Assembly (NCBI GenBank): GCA_021785195.1
Contig: JAJYGC010000001.1
Span: forward strand, 1-53,743
Origin: Nitrospirota bacterium
Lineage (GTDB): Bacteria > Nitrospirota > Leptospirillia > Leptospirillales > Leptospirillaceae
Reading direction: 5' to 3'
DNA length: 53,743 nt
The position numbers and the translations under genes are program-made. The stretch's first letter is position 1; each line of letters begins with the position of its first letter. This document shows, piece by piece, positions 7,743 through 15,482 of the stretch. Under the pieces are notes generated by a model. It did not search any database. It was not told where the DNA came from and was given only the letters and a program-made list of their open reading frames with translations.

Positions 7743-8336
7743 ATGCATAGCAATGAACAGGCCCGGGAAAAAAATCCCGATTCGAGTCAGGAACCGGAAC
7801 ATTCTGCCGAGGGTTCCCTGCCAGTCAGGGTATCCGCACCTTCCTGGTACCTAATGGCAGTCAAGGGTGTTCTGATCGGCCTATTGCTCATCCAGGTCTG
7901 TGCCATGATCTGGGGCACTGTTGAGACGGCCCGCCTTGCCATTCGTGCCGTTCCCTATGGATTTCTGGATGTCTTGAAAAGCCTGATCGTCAATAGCCTT
8001 CTTGTTCTTGCACTTCTTGAGATCTCCCGGACCGTAGTCGCCTACTTCACTCTTGGCCGAGTCAAGGTGACGTTCATTGTGGATACGGTGCTGGCCGTTT
8101 TTCTTTCTGAGGCTGTTGTCACATGGTTCTCCGGAGAATCCATCCTGAGGGCGGTCGAACTTCTCTTGATCCTTCTGGTGCTGATGATCCTTAGAATTGT
8201 GGCAATCCAGTACCAGCCGTCAAAAAGGGACACACTTCCGGAGCCAGTTTCCAGTAGTCCCGCGCTGGATAGGCTCCTGGCCCGGATCAGGAAAAAAGCA
8301 TCTGACCCTCCCAGGCGCTCGGAAGAGGTAGACTGA
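7743..8336 (+). CDS. PsiE-like integral membrane protein
   Basis: A 197-residue membrane protein. After a polar N-terminal stretch of about 40 residues there are four hydrophobic segments (around GVLIGLLLIQVCAMIWG, LIVNSLLVLALLEI, VTFIVDTVLAVFLSEAV and AVELLLILLVLMIL), then a polar, basic C-terminal tail. The pattern with the central segment SRTVVAYFTLGRVKVTFIVD resembles the PsiE family (phosphate-starvation-inducible membrane proteins of unknown biochemistry). ATG 7743 is chosen because an upstream in-frame ATG at 7650 lies inside the ccl terminator. Its role among carbon-fixation genes is not evident. Confidence 0.7.
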   Translation: MHSNEQAREKNPDSSQEPEHSAEGSLPVRVSAPSWYLMAVKGVLIGLLLIQVCAMIWGTVETARLAIRAVPYGFLDVLKSLIVNSLLVLALLEISRTVVAYFTLGRVKVTFIVDTVLAVFLSEAVVTWFSGESILRAVELLLILLVLMILRIVAIQYQPSKRDTLPEPVSSSPALDRLLARIRKKASDPPRRSEEVD

Positions 8337-8366
8337 TTGAAGAATGTGCGTGTTCTCTGCTAGAAT
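8337..8366 (+). promoter_or_regulatory. candidate promoter of frdBA-sucCD
   Basis: TTGAAG (8337-8342) and TAGAAT (8361-8366) are separated by 18 bp, placing a start near 8373, 16 nt before the frdB ATG. The TAGAAT hexamer is the same as in both tRNA promoters of this window. Confidence 0.5.
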
Positions 8367-8388
8367 TTTCAGACCTTTTGAGAGTTGA

Positions 8389-9135
8389 ATGAACCAGTCT
8401 TCAGTGCTTTGTGGGCTGAAGGCGCAAATCAGGTTGCCGAGGTGTGCAGTGTTCCAATATGAAGCCCCCGAAGGGGCACGGTTGATTCAGGTATGGATAA
8501 ATGGCAAGGAATGGACTGTTCCAGAGGGCCTGACCCTGATTCAGGCGATGTGGCACACAGGACATGAGGTGATTCATGGGATTGGCTGTCTGGGAGGAGT
8601 TTGCGGAGCCTGTGCGGCCGTATACCGCATGCCTGGCAACTTTCGTCTCTTCAATGCCCTGGCATGCCAGACCCTGGTCAAGGAAGGGATGGCCTTCAGC
8701 CTCATTGCCTCCTACCCGACACAACGGGCTCATTATGATATCGAAACGCTGGCCGACCCGAAAGAAGGACTCTTCGAGCTGTATCCCGAATCGGCGACTT
8801 GCCGGAACTGCAACGCCTGCACAGAAGTCTGTCCCCAGGGAATAGATGTGCGGACCAGCGTATGGCAGGCTGCATTCGGGGATTTCAAGGGAGTGGCCGA
8901 ATCGACGATGAGCTGTGTCATGTGTGGCCTGTGCGTCTCCCGTTGCATCGCTGAAATGGCGCCCCATGAAATCGCCCTTTATGCCCGCCGTGCCTATGGA
9001 AGCCGGGAGCTTCCATTTCCGGACAACCTTCGTCACCGTATCGATGCGGTACAGAATGGATCATTTGATCAGGATCTGGAACGTCTCACTCACCTCACTT
9101 CAGAGGAGCTGAAGCTGGAATGTGGGGTGAAATGA
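8389..9135 (+). CDS. frdB: fumarate reductase iron-sulfur subunit
   Basis: The electron-transfer subunit that passes electrons to the flavoprotein FrdA for fumarate reduction to succinate. In 248 residues it holds a plant-ferredoxin-type [2Fe-2S] site (C67, C72, C75, C93 in GCLGGVCGAC...ALACQ) and two C-x2-C-x2-C-x3-C clusters (C138/141/144/148 and C176/179/182/186). It therefore has the ligands of an SdhB/FrdB-like protein, in the two-subunit form typical of soluble reductive-TCA fumarate reductases. No membrane-anchor subunit gene is nearby. frdA overlaps its stop codon. A candidate promoter lies at 8337-8366. Confidence 0.85.
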   Translation: MNQSSVLCGLKAQIRLPRCAVFQYEAPEGARLIQVWINGKEWTVPEGLTLIQAMWHTGHEVIHGIGCLGGVCGACAAVYRMPGNFRLFNALACQTLVKEGMAFSLIASYPTQRAHYDIETLADPKEGLFELYPESATCRNCNACTEVCPQGIDVRTSVWQAAFGDFKGVAESTMSCVMCGLCVSRCIAEMAPHEIALYARRAYGSRELPFPDNLRHRIDAVQNGSFDQDLERLTHLTSEELKLECGVK

Positions 9136-10739
9136 CCGCCCCCACTCCCTACGACCATTTACCGGAGTTTGACCCTTCTGAACCGGTCAAAATGGAGGCT
9201 TCAGAACGGAAAAAGCTTCTGGATCGGTATTATCCGGATTATCGCACAGAACATAAGTCGACCCTGAGGGTGGGACAAAACGGCGGAGACATCGTCCCTG
9301 ACGAAATCGCTGAAATCCTGCAGTCGAGAAGCCTTCTTGGAACGAATCATCCCAAGGATCTTCCGAGCCAGCCCGATATTGAGGTTGATCTCCTGATCAT
9401 CGGTGGTGGGGGAGCAGGAATGACTGCAGCCATCTTCGCCCAGGAGGCCGGCGCCAGTGTCCTGCTGGCCACCAAGCTCCGGGTGGGTGACTCCAACACC
9501 GTCATGGCTGAAGGGGGGATCCAGGTTGCCTTGGGCGAGGATGACAGTCCCGTCCATCACTTCAAGGATGCCTATCGGGGAGGCCACTTCACGGGAGATC
9601 CGGAGCTTCTTTCGACCTTGGTCAAGGAAGGCCCCGACATCATTGGCTGGCTGATCCGGAAAGGGGTCCTTTTCGATAGGGACCCTTCCGGGAACCTTTC
9701 CCTCAGAAAAGGGGGCGGGACGACCCGTCATCGCCTGATTTCGGCCAAGGATTATACCGGTCTTGAAATCATCCGTGTCCTTAAAGAGGATCTGATGAAT
9801 TCCGGCGTGGCGATCTGGGAGTTTTCCCCGGCTGTCGAACTTCTGCAGGGACCTGAAGGGTCATGTGCCGGGGCCGTGATCCGAGACGTGGACAACGGAT
9901 CCCTCAAATGGGTGAAGGCCAAATCCGTATTGTTGGCCACGGGGGGAACCGGCCGTCTCCATATCGGAAGCTTTGCCACTTCGAATCACTTCGGAGCGAC
10001 CGGGGATGGGCTTGTCATGGCCTACCGCCTTGGAGCCAGGCTTGTGAATATGGAGAGTTTCCAGTACCACCCGACCGGTGTCATTTATCCCTCAGAAATG
10101 GCGGGAATGCTGATTACCGAAGCGGTTCGGGGAGCCGGAGCCCGAATGTTCAACGTCCACGGGAAGCGCTTCATTCCCGAGCTCGAGACAAGGGACGTGG
10201 TTGCTGCGGCGATTATTCGCGAATGCGAGGAAGGTAGGGGCGTCAGAACGCCATCCGGCCATTATGGGGTGTATCTTGATCTCACCACAATTGACCGGGA
10301 AATGGGAGAAGGGACTGTTGCCAGACGCTTTCCCAACATTGTGAAGCTGATGGGCAAGCACCAGGTGGACTGTACCGTGCAGCCCATCCTCGTCTATCCC
10401 ACCCTGCATTACCAGAACGGTGGAGTTTCGGTGGATGTCTCAGGTCATACCACGATCCCGGGCCTTTATGTGGCGGGTGAGGTCTCCGGAGGAGTACACG
10501 GAAAGAACAGGCTGATGGGAAATTCCCTCCTTGAGGTCTTTGTCTACGGCCGTCGTGTCGGATTGGCCGCAATCAGGGAGTCTGCAGACCGGAAGCCCTT
10601 CTCTTGGCACGAAGTCAGCCTTGGGCATGTATTTCGCTTCGAGGGGGAACTTGAGAAAGAGTTTCCGGGGACCCCCCTTTCCGAAGCTCCGGTCCTGTTT
10701 CCTGATTATCGAAAGCATCCGGACGGTTCTAAGGTTTGA
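9132..10739 (+). CDS. frdA: fumarate reductase flavoprotein subunit
   Basis: FAD-dependent catalytic subunit reducing fumarate to succinate in the reverse TCA cycle. The dinucleotide-binding motif IIGGGGAGMTAAIFAQEAG starts about residue 88; further family motifs are NHFGATGDGLVMA, ESFQYHPTG and NRLMGNSLLEVF. At the position where membrane SdhA/FrdA carry the FAD-linking His (SHTVAAQGG-like), this protein has SNTVMAEGG, so FAD is probably bound non-covalently. The chosen start is ATG 9132, overlapping the frdB stop (ATGA); an in-frame ATG at 9120 is an alternative that adds four residues. About 72 bp separate it from sucC. Confidence 0.88.
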   Translation: MTAPTPYDHLPEFDPSEPVKMEASERKKLLDRYYPDYRTEHKSTLRVGQNGGDIVPDEIAEILQSRSLLGTNHPKDLPSQPDIEVDLLIIGGGGAGMTAAIFAQEAGASVLLATKLRVGDSNTVMAEGGIQVALGEDDSPVHHFKDAYRGGHFTGDPELLSTLVKEGPDIIGWLIRKGVLFDRDPSGNLSLRKGGGTTRHRLISAKDYTGLEIIRVLKEDLMNSGVAIWEFSPAVELLQGPEGSCAGAVIRDVDNGSLKWVKAKSVLLATGGTGRLHIGSFATSNHFGATGDGLVMAYRLGARLVNMESFQYHPTGVIYPSEMAGMLITEAVRGAGARMFNVHGKRFIPELETRDVVAAAIIRECEEGRGVRTPSGHYGVYLDLTTIDREMGEGTVARRFPNIVKLMGKHQVDCTVQPILVYPTLHYQNGGVSVDVSGHTTIPGLYVAGEVSGGVHGKNRLMGNSLLEVFVYGRRVGLAAIRESADRKPFSWHEVSLGHVFRFEGELEKEFPGTPLSEAPVLFPDYRKHPDGSKV

Positions 10740-10811
10740 TCGGTTGGCTTGATTGATCTTGAGGTCAATGCCAAGGGATTTTTCAACAATCTTCGATAAG
10801 GGAGAGAATGA

Positions 10812-12002
10812 TTGAATATTCATGAATACCAGGCCAAGGAGCTCTTCAAGGAGTTTGGCATCCCCGTTCCGAATGGGGTTCTGGTGGAAACGGTAGAACA
10901 GGCGCGGCAGTTGGTCGGGACGTCCCCATTGTTCAAGGGGGATTCAAAGCCTGCCGTGTGGGCTGTTAAGGCCCAGATCCACGCCGGCGGAAGGGGAAAG
11001 GCCGGAGGGGTCAAGATTGCCAAAACCGTCGAAGAGATTCCGGGTTTTGTCGAACAGATTCTGGGAAAGATTCTGGTGACCCACCAGACGGGTCCAGAGG
11101 GCCGAAAGGTCCAGAAAGTCTGGATTGAGGAAGGCTCCAGAATTGCCCGGGAGTATTATCTCAGTGCCGTAGTCGACAGGACCAGCCGACGGATCACCTT
11201 GATCGCAAGTACTGAAGGCGGTATGGAGATTGAAGAGGTCGCTCATTCCCACCCTGAAAAAATCCTTCATATTTCGATTGACCCTGCAGAAGGGTACTCT
11301 CCCTACATAGGTCGCAGGCTTTTTTCTTTCCTTGGGCTCCCATTCCAGACCCAGGTCCAGTTTGTGAATCTGGTTCGAGACTTGTTGTCTTTCTTTCAGC
11401 AGCGGGATGCCAGCATGGTGGAGATCAATCCCCTGGTCCTGACCCAGGATGACAAATTGATCGCCCTCGATGCGAAGGTCGGTTTTGACGACAATGCGGT
11501 GGGTCGTCATCCTTCAATCAAGGGATTGCGGGATCTTTTGGAAGAAAATGAACTTGAGATTGAGGCTTCAAAATATAACCTGAATTACGTCAAGCTGGAT
11601 GGAAACATCGCCTGTATGGTCAATGGGGCGGGTCTGGCCATGGCAACGATGGATGTGATTGCGCTTGCCGGGGGCTCACCCTCGAATTTTCTCGATGTGG
11701 GTGGGGGGGCCAGCAAGGAAACTGTTGAGCAGGCTTTCAGAATTATTTTGAGTGATCCTCATGTCAAGGGAATCTTTGTCAATATTTTTGGAGGCATTGT
11801 CCGTTGCGAACGGATTGCCGGAGGGATCATCGCTGCAGCCCAGGATGTAAAAATCACTGTTCCCCTTGTGGTCCGTCTACAGGGAACCAATGCCAAGGAA
11901 GGCCGGGAAATGCTGAAGAACTCCGGTCTTGCCATTCAGGTTGCGGAAGAACTGTTTGAAGGGGCCGAAAAGATTGTACTTGCCGTAAAGGGGGGAGCAT
12001 GA
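10812..12002 (+). CDS. sucC: succinyl-CoA synthetase (ADP-forming) beta subunit
   Basis: With SucD it converts succinate to succinyl-CoA in the reductive direction. The 396 residues have the canonical N terminus [11 protein letters not shown], an ATP-grasp domain with [10 protein letters not shown] near 58-67, the metal-binding MVEINPL near 204, and a C-terminal ligase domain with the CoA-ligase motif [10 protein letters not shown]. The start is TTG 10812, preceded by GGGAGAG; the nearby ATG at 10808 runs into a stop after a few codons. The stop overlaps the sucD ATG. CcsA in this window is its divergent paralogue. Confidence 0.95.
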   Translation: MNIHEYQAKELFKEFGIPVPNGVLVETVEQARQLVGTSPLFKGDSKPAVWAVKAQIHAGGRGKAGGVKIAKTVEEIPGFVEQILGKILVTHQTGPEGRKVQKVWIEEGSRIAREYYLSAVVDRTSRRITLIASTEGGMEIEEVAHSHPEKILHISIDPAEGYSPYIGRRLFSFLGLPFQTQVQFVNLVRDLLSFFQQRDASMVEINPLVLTQDDKLIALDAKVGFDDNAVGRHPSIKGLRDLLEENELEIEASKYNLNYVKLDGNIACMVNGAGLAMATMDVIALAGGSPSNFLDVGGGASKETVEQAFRIILSDPHVKGIFVNIFGGIVRCERIAGGIIAAAQDVKITVPLVVRLQGTNAKEGREMLKNSGLAIQVAEELFEGAEKIVLAVKGGA

Positions 12003-12916
12003 GCATATTGGTTGATCGATCGACCCGGGTGATCGTTCAGGGAATTACGGGGAAAGAGGGAAGCTACCACGCCATGGCGTGCCGGGAGTACGGAACGAAA
12101 GTGGTGGGGGGGGTGACTCCCGGGAAGGGCGGCGGCACCCATGAAAATTTTCCTGTCTGGAATTCAGTGTTTGACGCCAAGGATGCAGAAAATCCGGATG
12201 TCTCCCTGATCTTTGTTCCCCCGGCTTTTGCCGCGGATGCCATCCTGGAGTCCATTGCGGCGGAAATTCCACTGATTGTCTGCATTACGGAAGGCATTCC
12301 TGTTCTGGACATGGTGAAGGTTCGCCGCGTGCTGGATGCTCGAAATGCGGAAGGTTCTGCCATCCGGCTGATCGGTCCGAATTGTCCCGGAATCATTACT
12401 CCCGATGGGGCCAAGATCGGGATCATGCCCGGATATATCCACAATCGGGGAAGGGTAGGCGTCGTATCCAGAAGTGGGACGCTCACGTATGAGGCCGTCT
12501 GGCAGTTGACTCAGCTGGGTCTTGGCGAGTCGACCTGTGTCGGGATTGGGGGGGACCCTGTCCGGGGATTGAACTTCATTGATGTTCTGGAACTATTCGA
12601 AAAGGATCCGGAAACTGAAGCGGTCGTCATGATTGGAGAGATTGGCGGTGAGGACGAGGAAGCTGCCGCCGTCTTTGCACAAACACGGATGTCCAAGCCA
12701 GTGGTTGGATTCATTGCCGGCCTTACAGCTCCCCCCGGGCGCCGAATGGGCCATGCGGGAGCGATCGTCTCTGGTGGAAAAGGAACCGCCAAGGAGAAAA
12801 TGGCCTTTCTGGAGAGTCACGGTGTGGCCGTGGTGGACAATCCTTCCCTGATCGGGAAGACCGTTGCTGATGTATTGGCCTCCGGAAAGGCCCGCAGGCC
12901 GCTTCTTCCTGTATGA
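11999..12916 (+). CDS. sucD: succinyl-CoA synthetase alpha subunit
   Basis: CoA-binding and phosphohistidine subunit of succinyl-CoA synthetase. It is 305 residues long, against 289 in E. coli. Key motifs are [14 protein letters not shown] (CoA-binding Rossmann), [21 protein letters not shown] and the phospho-His site [10 protein letters not shown] with H252. The ATG at 11999 overlaps the sucC stop (ATGA), implying translational coupling. It is shorter than the paralogous CcsB, which supports the separate assignment of the two pairs. Confidence 0.95.
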   Translation: MSILVDRSTRVIVQGITGKEGSYHAMACREYGTKVVGGVTPGKGGGTHENFPVWNSVFDAKDAENPDVSLIFVPPAFAADAILESIAAEIPLIVCITEGIPVLDMVKVRRVLDARNAEGSAIRLIGPNCPGIITPDGAKIGIMPGYIHNRGRVGVVSRSGTLTYEAVWQLTQLGLGESTCVGIGGDPVRGLNFIDVLELFEKDPETEAVVMIGEIGGEDEEAAAVFAQTRMSKPVVGFIAGLTAPPGRRMGHAGAIVSGGKGTAKEKMAFLESHGVAVVDNPSLIGKTVADVLASGKARRPLLPV

Positions 12917-12954
12917 TGCAGGAAGAAAACGCCGGTATTCCGCAGGTTGCGGAA
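12903..12954 (+). other. two tandem hairpins between sucD and the peroxiredoxin gene
   Basis: TTCTTCCTG (12903-12911) pairs with CAGGAAGAA (12919-12927), spanning the sucD stop codon. TTCCGC (12938-12943) pairs with GCGGAA (12949-12954). Neither has a U-tract, so they may stabilise RNA or attenuate read-through rather than terminate fully. Confidence 0.4.
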
Positions 12955-13001
12955 GGACTGAAGTGGTAACAAAAACTGATTGAAACAGGAGGACACTATT
13001 T

Positions 13002-13463
13002 ATGGCAGCCGAGATAAAAGTGGGAGATGTTGCTCCCGATTTTACACTTGAAGATCAAGACAAGAACCAGGTTACACTGTCTTCATTCAAGGGAAAGAAG
13101 AATGTTGTTCTGGCATTTTATCCGCTGGACTGGAGCCCGGTATGTACCAATGAAAATACCTGCTTCTCCAACGACCTTCCGAAGTTCGACCATGCCAATG
13201 CGGTCGTGTTCGGAATCAGCACGGACAGCGTCTGGAGCCACAAGGCCTGGAAGGAACATCTGAAGCTCAAGCACACCCTCTTGTCGGATCTGAAGAGGAA
13301 AGTGTGCCAGGACTACGGCCTGTTCATTGCAGATGCCAACATCAACAAGCGTGCCACCGTCATTGTGGACAAGTCCGGTATCGTCCGTTACGTCAAGGTT
13401 CAGGAAATCCTGACCGCTCGTGAGGATGCGGAAATCCTGAAGGCCCTCGAACAGCTGAAATAG
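13002..13463 (+). CDS. peroxiredoxin (AhpC/TSA family, AhpE/Bcp-like)
   Basis: A 153-residue thiol peroxidase that would reduce hydrogen or organic peroxides. The peroxidatic Cys is C48 in PVCTNE after the conserved FYPLDWSP; C54 and C102 are candidates for a resolving Cys. The thioredoxin fold starts [19 protein letters not shown]. It has a strong ribosome site (AGGAGG) and is closed by the terminator at 13483. A role in protecting oxygen-sensitive Fe-S enzymes of the upstream rTCA block is plausible but inferred from position only. Confidence 0.93.
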   Translation: MAAEIKVGDVAPDFTLEDQDKNQVTLSSFKGKKNVVLAFYPLDWSPVCTNENTCFSNDLPKFDHANAVVFGISTDSVWSHKAWKEHLKLKHTLLSDLKRKVCQDYGLFIADANINKRATVIVDKSGIVRYVKVQEILTAREDAEILKALEQLK

Positions 13464-13482
13464 TCTTTTTTGGGCAGGGTTT

Positions 13483-13521
13483 AAAGGGGGAAAGGCCAAT
13501 GGGTCTTTCCCCCTTTTTTTT
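13483..13521 (+). terminator. strong intrinsic terminator after the peroxiredoxin gene
   Basis: A 12-bp stem AAAGGGGGAAAG (13483-13494) / CTTTCCCCCTTT (13505-13516), extendable by GCC/GGT inside the loop, ends in an eight-base T run. The A-run on the 5' side could also serve the convergent lipoprotein gene. Confidence 0.93.
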
Positions 13522-13731
13522 GTGGTCAGAATGGGGGGGTTAGAAAAACTGCAATGTCTTTGCCTTCGATCAATCTCCCGTCATCCGTTCCGCCCTTCTT
13601 GGAAACTGAAGATTCGGATCGATCTTGACCCTCTCCACCAAGTCAGGCCTTGTAATGTCGATTGAAGTGTCACTTTGTCTGGAATCCGATTCCCCTGAAC
13701 GACCGGGAGGGGAGCGGACGTTAGGGTTGGG

Positions 13732-14316
13732 TCAGTTGGGGGAGGGACCTGTCGGAACGTCAATGAGCAGTTCGTCGTTTGTGGCTGTTTGGGGGTAGGA
13801 GTAAACCAGGTGTATTGTCATGTGTTTTGCCGAGGACAGAAGTCCGCGATAGATGAAGAGCAGTGGAAAGGTTACGCGATGTTCGGCAGGTATGACGACA
13901 TCTTTATGCGAGAGGGAATGATCGACCCAGTGGGATGGCCAACCCGCTGGATAGGTTGCAGCATAAGGTTTGTCCGCATGGTGCAGGATATAGTCGTAGG
14001 TTTTTTTCCCCCGGAGCCTAAAGTTCATTTCATCCACAGTGGTCATGTCAAGCAATGTGTGCCGCAAATGGACCCTGAGTGTCCGTGAGCCCCGGTCAGT
14101 GACATCCAGTGGAATCATCAGGAATGTCATGTCGTGAGACTGAAGAAACTGTGGGGTCCCTGCATGAATCTCCAGGGGGGATGAGGTCTGAAGATGGCAA
14201 CCTGTGAGGAAGGTGGAAAAGGCCAGCAGAAGTCCGCAAAAGCCGAGAGCTGGAGAAGAATGCGAACTTCTGCCCGAAGTTTGTATTCGGAAAGATCTGG
14301 AAAGACGAATTGTCAT
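13732..14316 (-). CDS. putative lipoprotein, unknown function
   Basis: A 194-residue product from ATG 14316 begins with a basic N region, a hydrophobic core and the lipobox LTGC near residue 39 (in LAFSTFLTGC), so it is probably lipidated and exported. The mature part is about 155 residues with no recognised domain; it looks like a beta-rich periplasmic domain with many His and Tyr. The frame continues upstream to 14436, but that part overlaps the fmdB 3' end out of frame, so the start at the signal peptide is preferred although its ribosome site is weak. It lies 40 bp after fmdB on the same strand. Confidence 0.6.
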   Translation of the reverse strand: MTIRLSRSFRIQTSGRSSHSSPALGFCGLLLAFSTFLTGCHLQTSSPLEIHAGTPQFLQSHDMTFLMIPLDVTDRGSRTLRVHLRHTLLDMTTVDEMNFRLRGKKTYDYILHHADKPYAATYPAGWPSHWVDHSLSHKDVVIPAEHRVTFPLLFIYRGLLSSAKHMTIHLVYSYPQTATNDELLIDVPTGPSPN

Positions 14317-14356
14317 ACAGACAAAGGATGCCGTTGATGTAGGAGGAGTGCTGTCA

Positions 14357-14602
14357 TCACATCCCGCAACAACCACCGCCGCAGCAACTCCCCCCCGAAG
14401 ACTGTGCCGATGAGGTGGCGGCATCGGCGGGACCACCGCTCCAGGGATCTCCCACCGAAGAACTGCTGAAGGAGGACGGAATCTTTCTGAGGTCCAGACT
14501 CAGGCATTCAGGGCAACTCGTTTCTCCCGGGCCGACATGGATGGACTGAAGCAGGGAAAAATGCTTTCCGCACCCACGGCAGGAATATTCATAGATTGGC
14601 AT
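14357..14602 (-). CDS. FmdB-family zinc ribbon protein
   Basis: An 81-residue protein beginning MPIYEYSCRGCG, the signature of the FmdB/CxxC regulatory family, with zinc-ribbon cysteines C8, C11, C30 and C33. The rest is a Ser/Gly-rich linker ending in the unusual cysteine tail SCCGGGCCGM. ATG 14602 is set by GGGAGGG six bases upstream; longer in-frame starts lack the conserved N terminus. The family is often called a putative regulator, but its biochemistry is poorly known. The lipoprotein gene follows on the same strand. Confidence 0.88.
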   Translation of the reverse strand: MPIYEYSCRGCGKHFSLLQSIHVGPGETSCPECLSLDLRKIPSSFSSSSVGDPWSGGPADAATSSAQSSGGSCCGGGCCGM

Positions 14603-14965
14603 TGTAACCCTCCCCAAGGTTTTATCAGGATGAAACTCTTCTTTCCCCACTCTATCAGACCTTTTCACAGGGATTCAAGGGGGGAGCCTTGTCTTGAAAC
14701 AAGGGAGTTCGGGGTCCCTGCAGAATTGTTCGGAAGGAGCTCTTGTGGCTGGGAGTATGCAGAAAAAACGGGGAGACGCACTTTAAGTTTTGGTGGAAAA
14801 GATCAGGAAGAAATTCCAGGGACCCCACCCTATCTGTCTGGAGCAGAAACGCCAAACGGCCTCGATTGTATGTTTCAAGGGTTACGGAAGGGTCAAGGAT
14901 TGGTGACAGACCGGTAATACAGGATGAAGTGGGTAGTCGTTTTGAGAAGAGTGGAAAAAATGGTG
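14603..14965. other. 363-bp gap between fmdB and the dcw promoter
   Basis: No convincing gene is seen. A small hairpin CCTTGT (14687-14692) / ACAAGG (14699-14704) is present without a U-tract. The fmdB promoter should lie in the left part (minus strand) but no clear hexamer pair was recognised. Confidence 0.4.
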
Positions 14966-14993
14966 TTGACAATGCCGTAATGGTTCATATAAT
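14966..14993 (+). promoter_or_regulatory. sigma-70 promoter of the dcw cluster (PmraZ)
   Basis: Perfect TTGACA (14966-14971) and TATAAT (14988-14993) with a 16-bp spacer. The predicted transcription start is about 15000, which rules out upstream in-frame ATGs for mraZ and favours GTG 15022. The -10 end is adjacent to the MraZ boxes. Confidence 0.9.
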
Positions 14994-15030
14994 GGGGTCA
15001 TGTGGTAGAAAGTGGGGAAATGTGGAGAAA
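14991..15030 (+). promoter_or_regulatory. MraZ operator: four direct repeats with 10-bp period
   Basis: Four decamers in phase, AATGGGGTCA, TGTGGTAGAA, AGTGGGGAAA and TGTGGAGAAA, place a TGG core at 14993, 15003, 15013 and 15023. MraZ proteins are known to bind several TGGGA-like repeats spaced one helical turn in front of their own gene. The repeats run from the -10 box through the transcription start to the mraZ GTG start, consistent with autorepression. Confidence 0.75.
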
Positions 15031-15468
15031 GTCTTTCGAGGTCGATACCAGCATTCTTTGGATGATAAGGGAAGGGTTGCGATCCCGCAGCGGTTCCGGG
15101 AAATCCTTGATTCTCCGGAGGGCTCGACTCCCCTCATCGTCACTGTGGAGACGGATGAGTGCCTTGTCGTCTATACGGAATCTGCGTGGAAAGAGCTGGA
15201 AGCAAAGATTGCGTCCCTTCCCCAGATGAACGAGGACTTGAAGACCTACCTCCGGTTCACGGTCGGATGGGCTACGGACTGCCAGCCCGATCGGCAGGGG
15301 CGGATTTTGATTCCCCAACCCCTCAGGGAGTATGCCCATCTGGAACGGGATGTCTGGTTTGTCGGACTTTTGAACAAGTTTGAAGTCTGGAACGGGGACC
15401 GTCTTTCCGAGATGACGCGGAAAGATCGTATCCGGGACGTTTCCCTTTCCCTTTCGGGATTGTTTTGA
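15022..15468 (+). CDS. mraZ: transcriptional regulator MraZ
   Basis: MraZ is the DNA-binding autoregulator of the dcw cluster; it forms ring-shaped oligomers of AbrB-like folds. The 148-residue product starts MEKVFRGRYQHSLDDKGR and has the two diagnostic repeats DDKGRVAIP and DRQGRILIP. GTG 15022 is chosen because the family begins just before FRGRY and the predicted transcript starts near 15000; further upstream the frame is open but lies in the promoter. The operator overlaps this start. rsmH follows immediately. Confidence 0.93.
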   Translation: MEKVFRGRYQHSLDDKGRVAIPQRFREILDSPEGSTPLIVTVETDECLVVYTESAWKELEAKIASLPQMNEDLKTYLRFTVGWATDCQPDRQGRILIPQPLREYAHLERDVWFVGLLNKFEVWNGDRLSEMTRKDRIRDVSLSLSGLF

Positions 15469-15482
15469 CGGGAGGAGCCAGT

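Noticed and set aside
13522-13731. Possible small gene in the gap between the peroxiredoxin terminator and the lipoprotein gene
   Set aside because: Short frames there have no ribosome sites or recognisable sequence.
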